DNA from: Pseudomonadota bacterium
Lineage (GTDB): Bacteria > Tectomicrobia > Entotheonellia > Entotheonellales > Entotheonellaceae
Direction of reading: 5' to 3'
Length of the DNA: 64,000 nucleotides
Assembly (NCBI GenBank): GCA_005777235.1
Contig: SXND01000282.1
Location: 1-64,000, forward strand
The position numbers and the translations under genes were made by a program. The notes beneath the pieces were generated by a model, which saw only the letters and a program-made list of their open reading frames with translations, did no database searches and had not been told where the DNA came from. Shown piece after piece: positions 26,612 through 34,793 of the stretch. Numbering within the stretch: the stretch's first letter is position 1; each line of letters starts with the position of its first letter.

Positions 26612-27802
26612 CTACTCCTCAGCAAAGATACCATCCAGGGTGGTTAGGAGACCATCAACTTCCTGCTGGGTAATCACCAACGGTGGTAAGAAGCGCAGCA
26701 CGCGATCCATCGTGCAATTAATCAGATAGCCACGCTCCATGGCTTTGAGCACCATAGGCCCACCCAGCCGATCCAATTCCACGGCGACCATCAGACCGCG
26801 CCCACGGACGTCCGTGATGAAGGGATATTTCTGTTGCAAGCGCTGGAGGCCGCTCAGAAAATGCGCGCCCAGGTCTTGCACATGCTGCAACAGGTTCTCC
26901 TGTTCAATCGTCTGTAACACCGCCAGCGCCGCGCTGCACGACACCGGATTGCCGCCAAAGGTGGACCCGTGCGTCCCAGGTCCAAGAGCCTCGGCCACGT
27001 TGGCTCTGGCCATCATGACGCCAATGGGTAAGCCGCCGGCTAAGCCTTTCGCCAGCGTCATCACGTCTGGCACTACGCCCTCGTGCTGGTAGCCAAAATA
27101 GTAGCCGGTATGCCCAATGCCCGTCTGGATTTCGTCGAACATCAGCAGGATGTCACGCTGATCGCACATGCGCCGCAGGCCTTCCAGGTAACCCTGCGGT
27201 GGAATCACCACACCGCCTTCGCCCTGCACAGGCTCGACCAGCACCGCACAGGTACGCTCAGTGATGGCCTGCTCCATGGCCCCGAGATCCCCGTAGGGCA
27301 CATAGGAGAATCCGGCGAGCGTCGGCTCAAAACCCTTGCGCACTTTCTCTTGCCCGGTGGCCGCCACAGTCCCCAGGGTCCGCCCATGGAACGAATTGGT
27401 AGCCGTAATGATGTCCGTGCGGTTCTCATCAAAGCGATCATGGCTGTATTTGCGGGCAATTTTTAAGGCAGCCTCGTTGGCTTCCGCGCCACTGTTGCAA
27501 AAAAAGGACTTGCCGCCGAAGGCGTGTTCCGAGAGAAAAGTAGCCACTTCCGTCTGCGGCAAGGTGTGGTAGTAATTGGAAACGTGCAGCAGGGTGTTGG
27601 CCTGCTTGGTAATGGCTTCGACCACACGCGGATGGCAGTGGCCGAGGACACAGACCGCAATGCCACTGAGAAAGTCGGTATACGCTTTGCCATCGGCGTC
27701 CCAGACGGTTGACCCCTGGCCTCGGACGAAGGCCACCTGGTATCGTCCGTAGGTCTTGATAATGACTTGGTCAGCCTGGGCAATAATCTCTTGATTAGTC
27801 AT
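26612..27802 (-). CDS. argD: Acetylornithine aminotransferase
   Basis: 396 residues from ATG 27802 (GGAG 8 nt upstream; the frame stays open to 27883). PLP-dependent class III aminotransferase making N-acetylornithine from the semialdehyde. GSTVWDADGKAYTDFLSGIA at the N-terminus, NSGAEANEAALKIARKY, DEIQTGIGHTGYYFGYQHEG, and VMTLAKGLAGGLPIGVM, whose Lys binds PLP, are all in place. Some relatives also act on succinyldiaminopimelate. Leads the argD-argF operon. Confidence 0.95.
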   Translation of the reverse strand: MTNQEIIAQADQVIIKTYGRYQVAFVRGQGSTVWDADGKAYTDFLSGIAVCVLGHCHPRVVEAITKQANTLLHVSNYYHTLPQTEVATFLSEHAFGGKSFFCNSGAEANEAALKIARKYSHDRFDENRTDIITATNSFHGRTLGTVAATGQEKVRKGFEPTLAGFSYVPYGDLGAMEQAITERTCAVLVEPVQGEGGVVIPPQGYLEGLRRMCDQRDILLMFDEIQTGIGHTGYYFGYQHEGVVPDVMTLAKGLAGGLPIGVMMARANVAEALGPGTHGSTFGGNPVSCSAALAVLQTIEQENLLQHVQDLGAHFLSGLQRLQQKYPFITDVRGRGLMVAVELDRLGGPMVLKAMERGYLINCTMDRVLRFLPPLVITQQEVDGLLTTLDGIFAEE

Positions 27803-27946
27803 CGAAGCACTCCCATCCGGTGGCGATCGTGTCGCCAGGCCATTACCAGGGGAAAAGATGAGGGTGTACGGTAGCATAGTCATGGCAAACAGCGCAATGC
27901 TTTTTGTGCAGCACGCCAGCGTGGCGATGTTGTGGTGACATGGAGG

Positions 27947-29233
27947 TCAGACCCGCACGAAAAAGATCAGTCCCCCGCAGAGCAAGCGGGTGCCGGCCAT
28001 AACGAGAAACACCAGGGGCCACGGGCTGCCACTGACGTTGAGCAGCAGCCCAAACACCAGGGCTTGCAGCCCGGCGTAAAAATAGCCGTGGGCATCGAGC
28101 ACGCCGGAGGCCGTGCCAGCCATATGCCGTCCGGCTAAATCTACGGCAATGGTGGACATCGGGGACAAGCTCATGGCAAAACTGCCGATGAACAGCAGAG
28201 TCGCCCCGATGGAGACGTTGGTGGGCGGCACGACGGCAATCCCGAGCAAGGCGAGGGCGCTGACGACGACAGACAGCAGCACCATGGGACGCCGCGCGCT
28301 GCCCAGGAGCTTGTCGGAAATCAGGCCAGCACAGAGTGGGGCGAGGACGTAGCCCAGGGGAATGGCCTGGGTCACCAGCAGTGTGGATTTGAGTTCGAGC
28401 CCTGAGGCTTCAAAGTAGTACAGCGGTATCCAGGTCACCAGGCCGTAGCGCACCACATTTTCCAGACCCTTGACCTGTGAGGCGAGCACAAATTGCGGGT
28501 TAGCCAGTAATTGCTTATACGGTCCGAAGCCGTGGATGTGCTGCGCCCCAGCCGCTTCGGCGCGGCTCGACAGACTATCGTCTTCAATATACTCCGGCAA
28601 GCCGACATCCGCCGGACGATCGCGCACTAGCCGGAAGTAGAGGAGACCCGTCAGGCCAATAAGCAGTGATGGATAGCGAAAGGCCGCCCGCCAACCCCAC
28701 TCTTGGCCCACCCAACCCGTCACCCACCACATGACGAGCATGGCACTGCCCGCCGCCATGCCGACAATCCCCATGGCCTGGCCGCGTTCACGCCGTGGCC
28801 ACCATTGCGTCAGCAGGCTAATGCCCGGACTCCAACAGGCGGCGTTGACAAAGCCGTTGAGACACCATGGCAGCGCCAGGGTGAAGGCCGAGACGCTGAG
28901 GCTGGCGAGCCAGTTACACAGGGTCGTCAGCACGGCTCCAAGCATGACCCAGAGGCGCAGCCCATAGATTTCCCCCAGCCGCCCATGCACCACGTCGCCA
29001 GCCATAAAACCCCAGTAGAGTAGCGCAGTAATCCAGCCTATGGTGCGATGGTCGAGGTGCAAATCGTGCATGACCAGCGGCGCCACCTGTGACAAGTTAA
29101 AACGCCCCATATACTGGAACACATAAAAACCGGCATACACCAGCAAGACTTGCCATTTCCATTGGTGATAGAGCGCTGGCAGTTGGGCGTAAGGCAGAGC
29201 GGCTGGGACGGGTGGTGGCTGATGACGTGGCAT
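27947..29233 (-). CDS. MFS transporter (organophosphate:phosphate antiporter-like)
   Basis: 428 residues with 12 predicted membrane helices; start ATG 29233. FYVFQYMGRFNLSQVAPLVM after helix 1, GWITALLYWGFMAGDVVHGRLGE with the MFS A-motif region, and the loop IEDDSLSSRAEAAG between helices 6 and 7 fit the GlpT/UhpT-like OPA group. Substrate unknown; organic anions or sugar phosphates are usual in this group. It stands alone, 144 bases upstream of argD and on the same strand. Confidence 0.85.
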   Translation of the reverse strand: MPRHQPPPVPAALPYAQLPALYHQWKWQVLLVYAGFYVFQYMGRFNLSQVAPLVMHDLHLDHRTIGWITALLYWGFMAGDVVHGRLGEIYGLRLWVMLGAVLTTLCNWLASLSVSAFTLALPWCLNGFVNAACWSPGISLLTQWWPRRERGQAMGIVGMAAGSAMLVMWWVTGWVGQEWGWRAAFRYPSLLIGLTGLLYFRLVRDRPADVGLPEYIEDDSLSSRAEAAGAQHIHGFGPYKQLLANPQFVLASQVKGLENVVRYGLVTWIPLYYFEASGLELKSTLLVTQAIPLGYVLAPLCAGLISDKLLGSARRPMVLLSVVVSALALLGIAVVPPTNVSIGATLLFIGSFAMSLSPMSTIAVDLAGRHMAGTASGVLDAHGYFYAGLQALVFGLLLNVSGSPWPLVFLVMAGTRLLCGGLIFFVRV

Positions 29234-29405
29234 GGGGATCCTTGACCTCCTCAACACGGTAGGCCTTCGATGATCACACAAGGCCATTGCTGGAGACAGG
29301 AGAGTGCCCTATGCTCTGGCCATGTGCATCGCGACAGGCGTCGCAGTGTTTGACATGCTTGCGCAATCGGGCGTTCCACGCGCCAACACCTACAGGGGAA
29401 GCCCT

Positions 29406-30824
29406 ATGCCTACTCTCCGTCCAGGATACCTCGCGTTTGTGTCAATCGTGCTTGCGACCCTGCCTACGCTTGGGATGACGATCACCCTCAATCCCCTGCC
29501 GGCCCAAGATTCTGCCATCCAGGTGCAGCTGACCTATATGGGCACGATGCCGGCGAGTCTCGCAGGATCGGTGAGGACGAATGCCACCTCTCCAGTAGCG
29601 GTCGGGAGCCATCTGCTCCTCGTTGATCAGACGGGCTTTGTCTATCAGCGCGATGTCGGCGGCGCTTTGACAACTGTCTTTACCCCCACAGATGCACCCG
29701 CTGGTTTGTCGCTCATGGGCGAAAAAATTCTCAATGTGGTCTCCAATCAGGCCGGGAATGCACTCTATGTCGCTTTCACCTCGGCGACGACGCCAGCGGG
29801 GACGCCGGTCTCCATCTCTCCACGCGGCAATGCCTCGGCGTACCAAGTCATCTATCGCTACGATTTTGATGGGACGAGCGTGTCCAATCCTCAGCCACTG
29901 CGTGCCTTCGCAGTCAACCCGACCGGGCATACAGGCGGCGGGATGGCGGTCTTGGACGACGGCTCTCTTCTCTTCACCACAGGTGACCATGGGGACGCGG
30001 GCGAGGATGGTCGCTCGTTTGCGCAAGACAGTGTGTCACACCTGAGCAAAATTGTGCAGATCAATCCCAGCACGGGAGACACCACTATTGTGGCGAAAGG
30101 TGTACGGAATGTACAGCGGCTGGCCATGACGCAACATGAGGGTAAGACCTACGTGGATTTCGTGGATATTGGGGGCAACGTTGCGGAAGAGTTGAACACC
30201 GTGTTACTCGCTGATCTCCTCGACCCGACGCGTGTGGAAAATTTTGGCTGGGGCAGGAATAGTACGGACAACCTGGCCAGAGAGGGCACGTTCTATATTG
30301 ACGCGAACGGGCAGGCGGTGAGCGCAGCCCCCTTGGGCGAAGCCGGGTTTCTCCAACCTCTGGCGCAGTGGGGACGTGAAGCGCAGAGTTTTGTCGCGGG
30401 GACGGGTTCCATCAGTTGCGCGGACGCTTTTCGCAACATTGATACGTTGTTTGGCGACTTACCATCCGGGACAGTCTATGCGATACAGAGCCGGAACGCT
30501 GGGCTCCTTGCCGATGTACGCCGGGTCAATCTCGTGGACGCCACCTTACACGCGACCACCCTGTCGGCGCTGGCTGGCGGGAGGCCAGACCCGCGTTTTT
30601 TCTGTTTTGCGGATGGCTCAGCCGGGGTGTTGTTGGAACGCACTGGCGACTTCTATCGTCTCGCAGAAATCGCTTCGATTCCAGAACCCTCGAGCCTGCT
30701 CCTCTGTGCCCTGCCTGCGCTGCTGCTGCTGATCCAGCACTCCCAACACAAGCGCCGTGGCTCAGCGCCTGTCCCCTGCGACGCAGACGAGCCTTGGAGT
30801 GGCCTCTGGGGCCAGGCTCGATGA
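29406..30824 (+). CDS. PEP-CTERM protein with PQQ-dehydrogenase-like beta-propeller
   Basis: 472 residues from ATG 29406, with signal peptide (LAFVSIVLATLPTLGMTITL). The middle resembles the soluble aldose/PQQ-dependent sugar dehydrogenase propeller: HTGGGMAVLDDGSLLFTTGD, LSKIVQINPSTGDTTIVAKG, and GVRNVQRLAM then NFGWGRN. The C-terminus carries IPEPSSLLLCALPALLLLIQ and a basic cluster, a PEP-CTERM signal that is cut by exosortase. About 23 residues (SAPVPCDADEPWSGLWGQAR) continue past the basic cluster, which is unusual and suggests the original stop has been lost. Catalytic activity and cofactor are not proven. Confidence 0.8.
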   Translation: MPTLRPGYLAFVSIVLATLPTLGMTITLNPLPAQDSAIQVQLTYMGTMPASLAGSVRTNATSPVAVGSHLLLVDQTGFVYQRDVGGALTTVFTPTDAPAGLSLMGEKILNVVSNQAGNALYVAFTSATTPAGTPVSISPRGNASAYQVIYRYDFDGTSVSNPQPLRAFAVNPTGHTGGGMAVLDDGSLLFTTGDHGDAGEDGRSFAQDSVSHLSKIVQINPSTGDTTIVAKGVRNVQRLAMTQHEGKTYVDFVDIGGNVAEELNTVLLADLLDPTRVENFGWGRNSTDNLAREGTFYIDANGQAVSAAPLGEAGFLQPLAQWGREAQSFVAGTGSISCADAFRNIDTLFGDLPSGTVYAIQSRNAGLLADVRRVNLVDATLHATTLSALAGGRPDPRFFCFADGSAGVLLERTGDFYRLAEIASIPEPSSLLLCALPALLLLIQHSQHKRRGSAPVPCDADEPWSGLWGQAR

Positions 30825-30918
30825 TGGACGCCTGACACAGCCGCACCCACGTGTAGGCCGCCGCCGAGACACCGCCAGGCTGGCAAGGTATCAGGCCAGA
30901 CGGGGTGGCCGTCACGCC

Positions 30919-32556
30919 TCAAATAATCAGGCGCGACTCACTCCCAGCGGGGCTGCTACTGGGGCTGCTGGCACTGACGCTGGCCGGGGACTGCGCGTAC
31001 GGCAAGATAATGCGTCCGCTGCTGGGACGTGCTTTCGCCTGTTCGAGACTGCGTTCAAGTAAGGCCCCGGCAAACGGATTGCGCCGGAGCTGTTGCGGAT
31101 TGTAGTCCTCGAGCGACTGCGCTGCCGCCACGGCCCACAGGGCTTGACGTTGCCGGTCGGTGCGCAGGAGATAATAGGCCATCTCCTCCAAGCGCATCTG
31201 CATCAGGCGTCGTGAACGCTCGCCGAGCACCTCCTCCATGGCCCTGGTATGGATTTCGTTCACGCGCTCCTGGCGCATGCCCGGACTCACGACAATCTGG
31301 CTCTGCTCGATGTCCTGCAACGCGTCGCCATACTTCTGGATGACTGTCGCAGGCAGCATCCAACCAGCAAACTCCGGCAATTTTAAAAGTTCTTCGGCGT
31401 AGGTGTCATACGTTTTGGCGGTCTCAAGATCAGCATCGCTGAGACTACTGTAGATCAGCGCCCGCGCAAACGTCGTAGGGCACTCCCCGATCACATCGCG
31501 CAGCGTAAAGAAATCTTCCGGGACCGGCGTGCCGGTGTCGAGATTCATCTGATGCGCCAGGGCCACCTGATACTGACAATAGGCTGGATCGAGTTCGATG
31601 AGTGGGGCCGGACCTTGCACCTTGGCCAGAATTTCCGGCAGTTCACGCTTGGTGGCCTGCAGCCCTAAGGCATAGCGGATGCCCGTGCCGTAGTTGATCA
31701 CCAGGTAGGCCATGTTATAGCCCCCCATGGCTTTGGTACGAATCATCAGCAACATGCGTTCGCCGGTCCCGTCAATAAAGCTGGCCAGGCACTTTTCCAG
31801 ACGCTGCGTGCCACCCACGAGGACAGTGTGACGTTTTGGTTGCACCTCGGTGAAGACCACGCCCTGCGCTTTCAAACGATGCAGACTGGTCTTGACGGCT
31901 TTTTGCACCGGCTTATCGTTGTGCTCCAGGAGGATCTCTTGTAAGAGCATGGCACTAGCAGTGAGTGGCACGTTGGCCACGGCCTCGACAAACAGCAGCA
32001 AGTCCGCGCCGCTCGTCGGCGGACGGACCGCGCGCAAGACGGCCAGGGCCAGCTCGGCGTGGGCCACGCCCAAATGGCGCGCCACGTCCAATTGTAGGGG
32101 AAGCGGCAGGGCCTGCACAGCCTCGCTCCAGGGCGCGGTAAAAGCCTCGTGTTCGTCTAAAGGGGAGGTCTCCGCCGTCTGGAGCTGTTGCAACAGGTGG
32201 GCAGCCCTGGACAAGGCCGTATGCTCTGGCGATGCGACAGTCTCGCCGGCACGCTCCGCCAGTGCTAAGGCCTGCGCCCGCAGGGACAAGGGCAGGGCGG
32301 CGTGACGGCTCCACTGCTGCAGGAGGGGGGTGAAGTCTGGCGCTGGGGCAGCCTCCAGGAGCGTCAGCACCGCCCGTTGCTGCGCCGTGGGCAGGCGGGT
32401 AAAACGTTGTTCTAAAAACTTGCGAAAATCTGGGTACTCTTGGCGTAGGCTGTGCAGCATGGCCCCCGCCTCGGCTGGCGCAGGTCTGTACTCCAGGCTG
32501 GTGTCTACCAGAGCCCCAAGGCGGCTTGCCAGCGAGGGTTTGGTCACGGTCTCCAT
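30919..32556 (-). CDS. Uncharacterised cytoplasmic protein, 545 aa
   Basis: No family recognised. From ATG 32556 (METVTKPSLASRLG) the product is 545 residues without signal peptide or membrane helices. The first 250 residues look like HEAT/ARM-type helical repeats (LPTAQQRAVLTLLEAAPAPD; LDVARHLGVAHAELALAVLR). The central part, MLLMIRTKAMGGYNMAYLVI, is beta-rich and followed by GECPTTFARALIYSSLSDAD. The C-terminus is Ser/Pro-rich (SPASVSASSPSSSPAGSESR) and probably disordered. The frame is open to 32628. It converges with the PEP-CTERM gene and is divergent from a small dimeric-barrel gene. Confidence 0.55.
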   Translation of the reverse strand: METVTKPSLASRLGALVDTSLEYRPAPAEAGAMLHSLRQEYPDFRKFLEQRFTRLPTAQQRAVLTLLEAAPAPDFTPLLQQWSRHAALPLSLRAQALALAERAGETVASPEHTALSRAAHLLQQLQTAETSPLDEHEAFTAPWSEAVQALPLPLQLDVARHLGVAHAELALAVLRAVRPPTSGADLLLFVEAVANVPLTASAMLLQEILLEHNDKPVQKAVKTSLHRLKAQGVVFTEVQPKRHTVLVGGTQRLEKCLASFIDGTGERMLLMIRTKAMGGYNMAYLVINYGTGIRYALGLQATKRELPEILAKVQGPAPLIELDPAYCQYQVALAHQMNLDTGTPVPEDFFTLRDVIGECPTTFARALIYSSLSDADLETAKTYDTYAEELLKLPEFAGWMLPATVIQKYGDALQDIEQSQIVVSPGMRQERVNEIHTRAMEEVLGERSRRLMQMRLEEMAYYLLRTDRQRQALWAVAAAQSLEDYNPQQLRRNPFAGALLERSLEQAKARPSSGRIILPYAQSPASVSASSPSSSPAGSESRLII

Positions 32557-32821
32557 CCAGGCTATCCCTTCCCTATGCTTACAGTGCAGCGACAGCCACG
32601 CCATATCGTGGGCAGTCTCGACAGGCATGATGACGCAGGAGTGTATAGAGCCCTCGGGAGGTTGTCAAAAACTTTCCCTGCGGGCCAGCGCGGTGGCTGC
32701 GTGGCGCTGCGGAGGAGGCCCGGACCGCTCTCTAGGTTCTCACCGCCGGTGATTGCGTGTATGCTGTACGCGATGTCTGGGAAGGCAGCGCATAACGCCG
32801 ATTCTAGGGGGAGAACTCACA

Positions 32822-33235
32822 ATGGTAACGCCTGAAACGTCCTATCCTACCCAACCCATTGGCCAGGCGATCCTGGTGGTGATGATGGAAGTTGATCCTG
32901 CTCACGAGGACGATTTTAATCGGTGGTACAACGATGAGCATCTGCCGGAGCGTCTAGAAATTCCGGGCTACGTCAGCGCGCGCCGCTTTAAGCTCGAAGA
33001 AGGCGAGGGCGTGCTGCGCTATCTGTGCATCTGGGAACTGAAGGAAGACGGCAGCCCTTTACAGAGCGCGGAATATAAAGCCCAGCAGCAACGGCCTAGC
33101 GAGCTACGGGACCGAGTGCATACCTATATTACGCAGCGTATGCGGGGTCTCTACAAGCAGGTGTACCCGCCAGTCGGGGCCTTCGAGGACCACAGCGGTT
33201 TTCATCCGGAGCGCGAGGCGGGGGCGTCACGCTAA
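32822..33235 (+). CDS. Dimeric alpha/beta-barrel protein (EthD/DUF4286-like)
   Basis: 137 residues from ATG 32822 (GGGGAG 8 nt upstream). AILVVMMEVDPAHEDDFNRW, then WYNDEHLPERLEIPGYVSAR is the pattern of small ferredoxin-fold proteins of the EthD/DUF4286 type, which act as accessory proteins or enzymes in aromatic and polyketide metabolism. The His in NDEHLPE is conserved among them. No partner genes nearby reveal the substrate. Followed by about 700 bases without a gene. Confidence 0.65.
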   Translation: MVTPETSYPTQPIGQAILVVMMEVDPAHEDDFNRWYNDEHLPERLEIPGYVSARRFKLEEGEGVLRYLCIWELKEDGSPLQSAEYKAQQQRPSELRDRVHTYITQRMRGLYKQVYPPVGAFEDHSGFHPEREAGASR

Positions 33236-33433
33236 GTGCGGCACCCCGCGGCTCAGAGTTGAGGCTCCGGGGGCAGGGCGCGGTCTGGGCGGCCCGCGAG
33301 GAGTAAGGAAGCGACGTGAGGGACTACTGTGTATCTACCTGATGCTGGTGATGCGTCGTGTACGCCCTGCGTGTGTGACAACAAACCGCACATGGAGGAG
33401 AGCCCGGCGTTACGCGTAGAGCAGCCCACGCTA

Positions 33434-33565
33434 CTAGTGCCTTCACCGAGCTGTTGTGCCAGTTGCTGCCGGCTGGGATCGCCGGGCTCCAGCCCGGCTC
33501 CCGAAGCCACGCTGGCGCGTGGCGCTCCCAGGAGACGTTTCACATGAGCTCGGTGAAGGCACTAG
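33434..33565. repeat. 19-bp perfect inverted repeat enclosing palindrome A copy 3
   Basis: The arm CTAGTGCCTTCACCGAGCT (33434-33452) is exactly complementary to 33547-33565. The two arms enclose the family A palindrome, leaving 20 and 14 bases on either side. The whole unit could fold as a long cruciform or RNA hairpin. Confidence 0.9.
33473..33532. repeat. Dispersed palindrome, family A, copy 3
   Basis: Opens CTGGGATCGCCGGGCTCC, contains AGCCCGGCTCCCGAAGCC and closes GTGGCGCTCCCAGG. It is related to the copies at 8981, 19186, 43362 and 50466 and lies in the loop of a perfect 19-bp inverted repeat. Confidence 0.9.
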
Positions 33566-33964
33566 CGCGTCATGCGGGGCACGCATTGGGCAGCCTGGGT
33601 GAAGAGGGGCCACACCATTGGTGGCCGTACGGGTGTTCCCCATGGTCCAGGCCATCTGGCCGGGAGCCACCGCCAGAGCGTGGATCAGCACACGCATGCC
33701 GTGGCGGAGGGACACAGGCGCACGCCGTGCGCGTCTCCCCGGCTGGGCCGGTTGCGTGGGGGCTAGGCGTTCCAGCCTTACCTGCCCGTGTGGGCCGCGC
33801 CGCAGAGCCCCAGAGGCGCTGGGGTCGCCCCTGGGCTGGCGCAGGACTGACGCCATGGCCAGCGAGGCTGCGTCCGGCACAGTGTCGCACGATGTGGCAA
33901 GAGCCGCTCTCAGCGCACCGGTCGTATGAGGCGGGCGGGCGGAGGATGCCAGCGGGCGTACACC

Positions 33965-34756
33965 TCAACCCTGCCGCAACCGTTCTAACTCAGCCCGCAA
34001 GCGCGTATTGTCTGCTTCCACTGCCTCAGCGCGTGTGCGCTCGGCCTCAGCGCGTGTGCGCTCGGCCTCAGCGCGTGTGCGCTCGACCTCAGCACGTTCC
34101 CGTTCCGCATCAGCGCGTTCCCGCTCCGCTCTCACCCTCTCTTCCGCCACAGGCACCAGGGCCTCAGACGACGCAAAGAAGCGCAGCCAGGTCTCCTCAG
34201 TCCCTTGGAAGCGTCCCGCCTGAAACCCGAGCCAGAGCTGCAGGCTTTCCGACCACAGCCAGCCGCGGTTGTTCGGTGGCAACGGCACGTAGCGCGTGCC
34301 CACCAGCCGCCAGCCTTGCAGCGTGTAGCCATCGGGATTGACACAGAAATACTCAAAGGTCTTAAAAACCTGCTCGTACAGATCCTTCTTTGGGCCCAGA
34401 TCCTCAGCGGCGGTGGTGGGCGAGAGCAGTTCGACGATCACATCAGGATACCGTCCCCCCTCCTCCCAGGCGACCCACGAGCGCCGCTGCCGCGTGCGGT
34501 CTACCCCTTTGACGACGAAAAAATCGGGCCCTTTGTAGTCACGATTACGCGCCTGGGTCAGGCTGTAGTAGACAAACATATTGCCGCCCGCAAAGAAATC
34601 CGTGCGGTCGTGCCAATGCTGATCGAGCGCATCGGCCAACAAGTTGATCTGCAGGCGATGCCAGTTGCTTTCCAAGGGCTCTCCATCGTCATAGGGGAGT
34701 TCAAGGTCTGGGATGTCCGGCACCCAGATCTTCTGGACAATTTCAATCACGGGCAT
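33965..34756 (-). CDS. Uma2 family (DUF820) endonuclease-like protein with coiled-coil tail
   Basis: 263 residues. The N-terminal 190 residues carry the Uma2/PD-(D/E)XK pattern: NRDYKGPDFFVVKGVD and GRYPDVIVELLSPTTAAEDL, then KKDLYEQVFKTFEYFCVNPD; the Asp, Glu and Lys are the nuclease-type residues. The tail from about residue 200 is a charged coiled coil made of repeated RAEAERT units. Uma2 genes are abundant in cyanobacteria and other large genomes; their biological role is not settled. It stands alone between repeats and the formate dehydrogenase genes. Confidence 0.85.
   Translation of the reverse strand: MPVIEIVQKIWVPDIPDLELPYDDGEPLESNWHRLQINLLADALDQHWHDRTDFFAGGNMFVYYSLTQARNRDYKGPDFFVVKGVDRTRQRRSWVAWEEGGRYPDVIVELLSPTTAAEDLGPKKDLYEQVFKTFEYFCVNPDGYTLQGWRLVGTRYVPLPPNNRGWLWSESLQLWLGFQAGRFQGTEETWLRFFASSEALVPVAEERVRAERERADAERERAEVERTRAEAERTRAEAERTRAEAVEADNTRLRAELERLRQG
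34023..34085. repeat. 21-bp tandem repeat (three copies) encoding the coiled-coil tail
   Basis: Three perfect 21-bp units GCCTCAGCGCGTGTGCGCTC plus G (34023-34043, 34044-34064, 34065-34085), followed by diverging copies, encode seven-residue ERTRAEA units. Copy number is likely to vary by slippage. Confidence 0.9.
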
Positions 34757-34793
34757 ACATCCGCCTTCCTAATGGCTGGCGCTGAGCGCGTCG

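Larger units (their letters stand above)
33236..33964. other. Intergenic region between convergent genes, holding repeat elements
   Basis: About 730 bases with no gene I can support. The ORFs here lack recognisable protein features. The left half contains the family A palindrome and its 19-bp flanking inverted repeat (33434-33565). The rest (33570-33960) is GC-rich with nothing identified. Confidence 0.5.

Noticed and set aside
34023-34110. 21-bp repeats considered as CRISPR or regulatory iterons
   Set aside because: They are in frame inside the Uma2 gene and encode a heptad coiled coil.
33454-34341. A 295-codon plus-strand ORF through the repeat region
   Set aside because: It translates the family A palindrome and the antisense of the Uma2 coiled-coil repeats (repeated RPQRVCA-type units); not a real gene.
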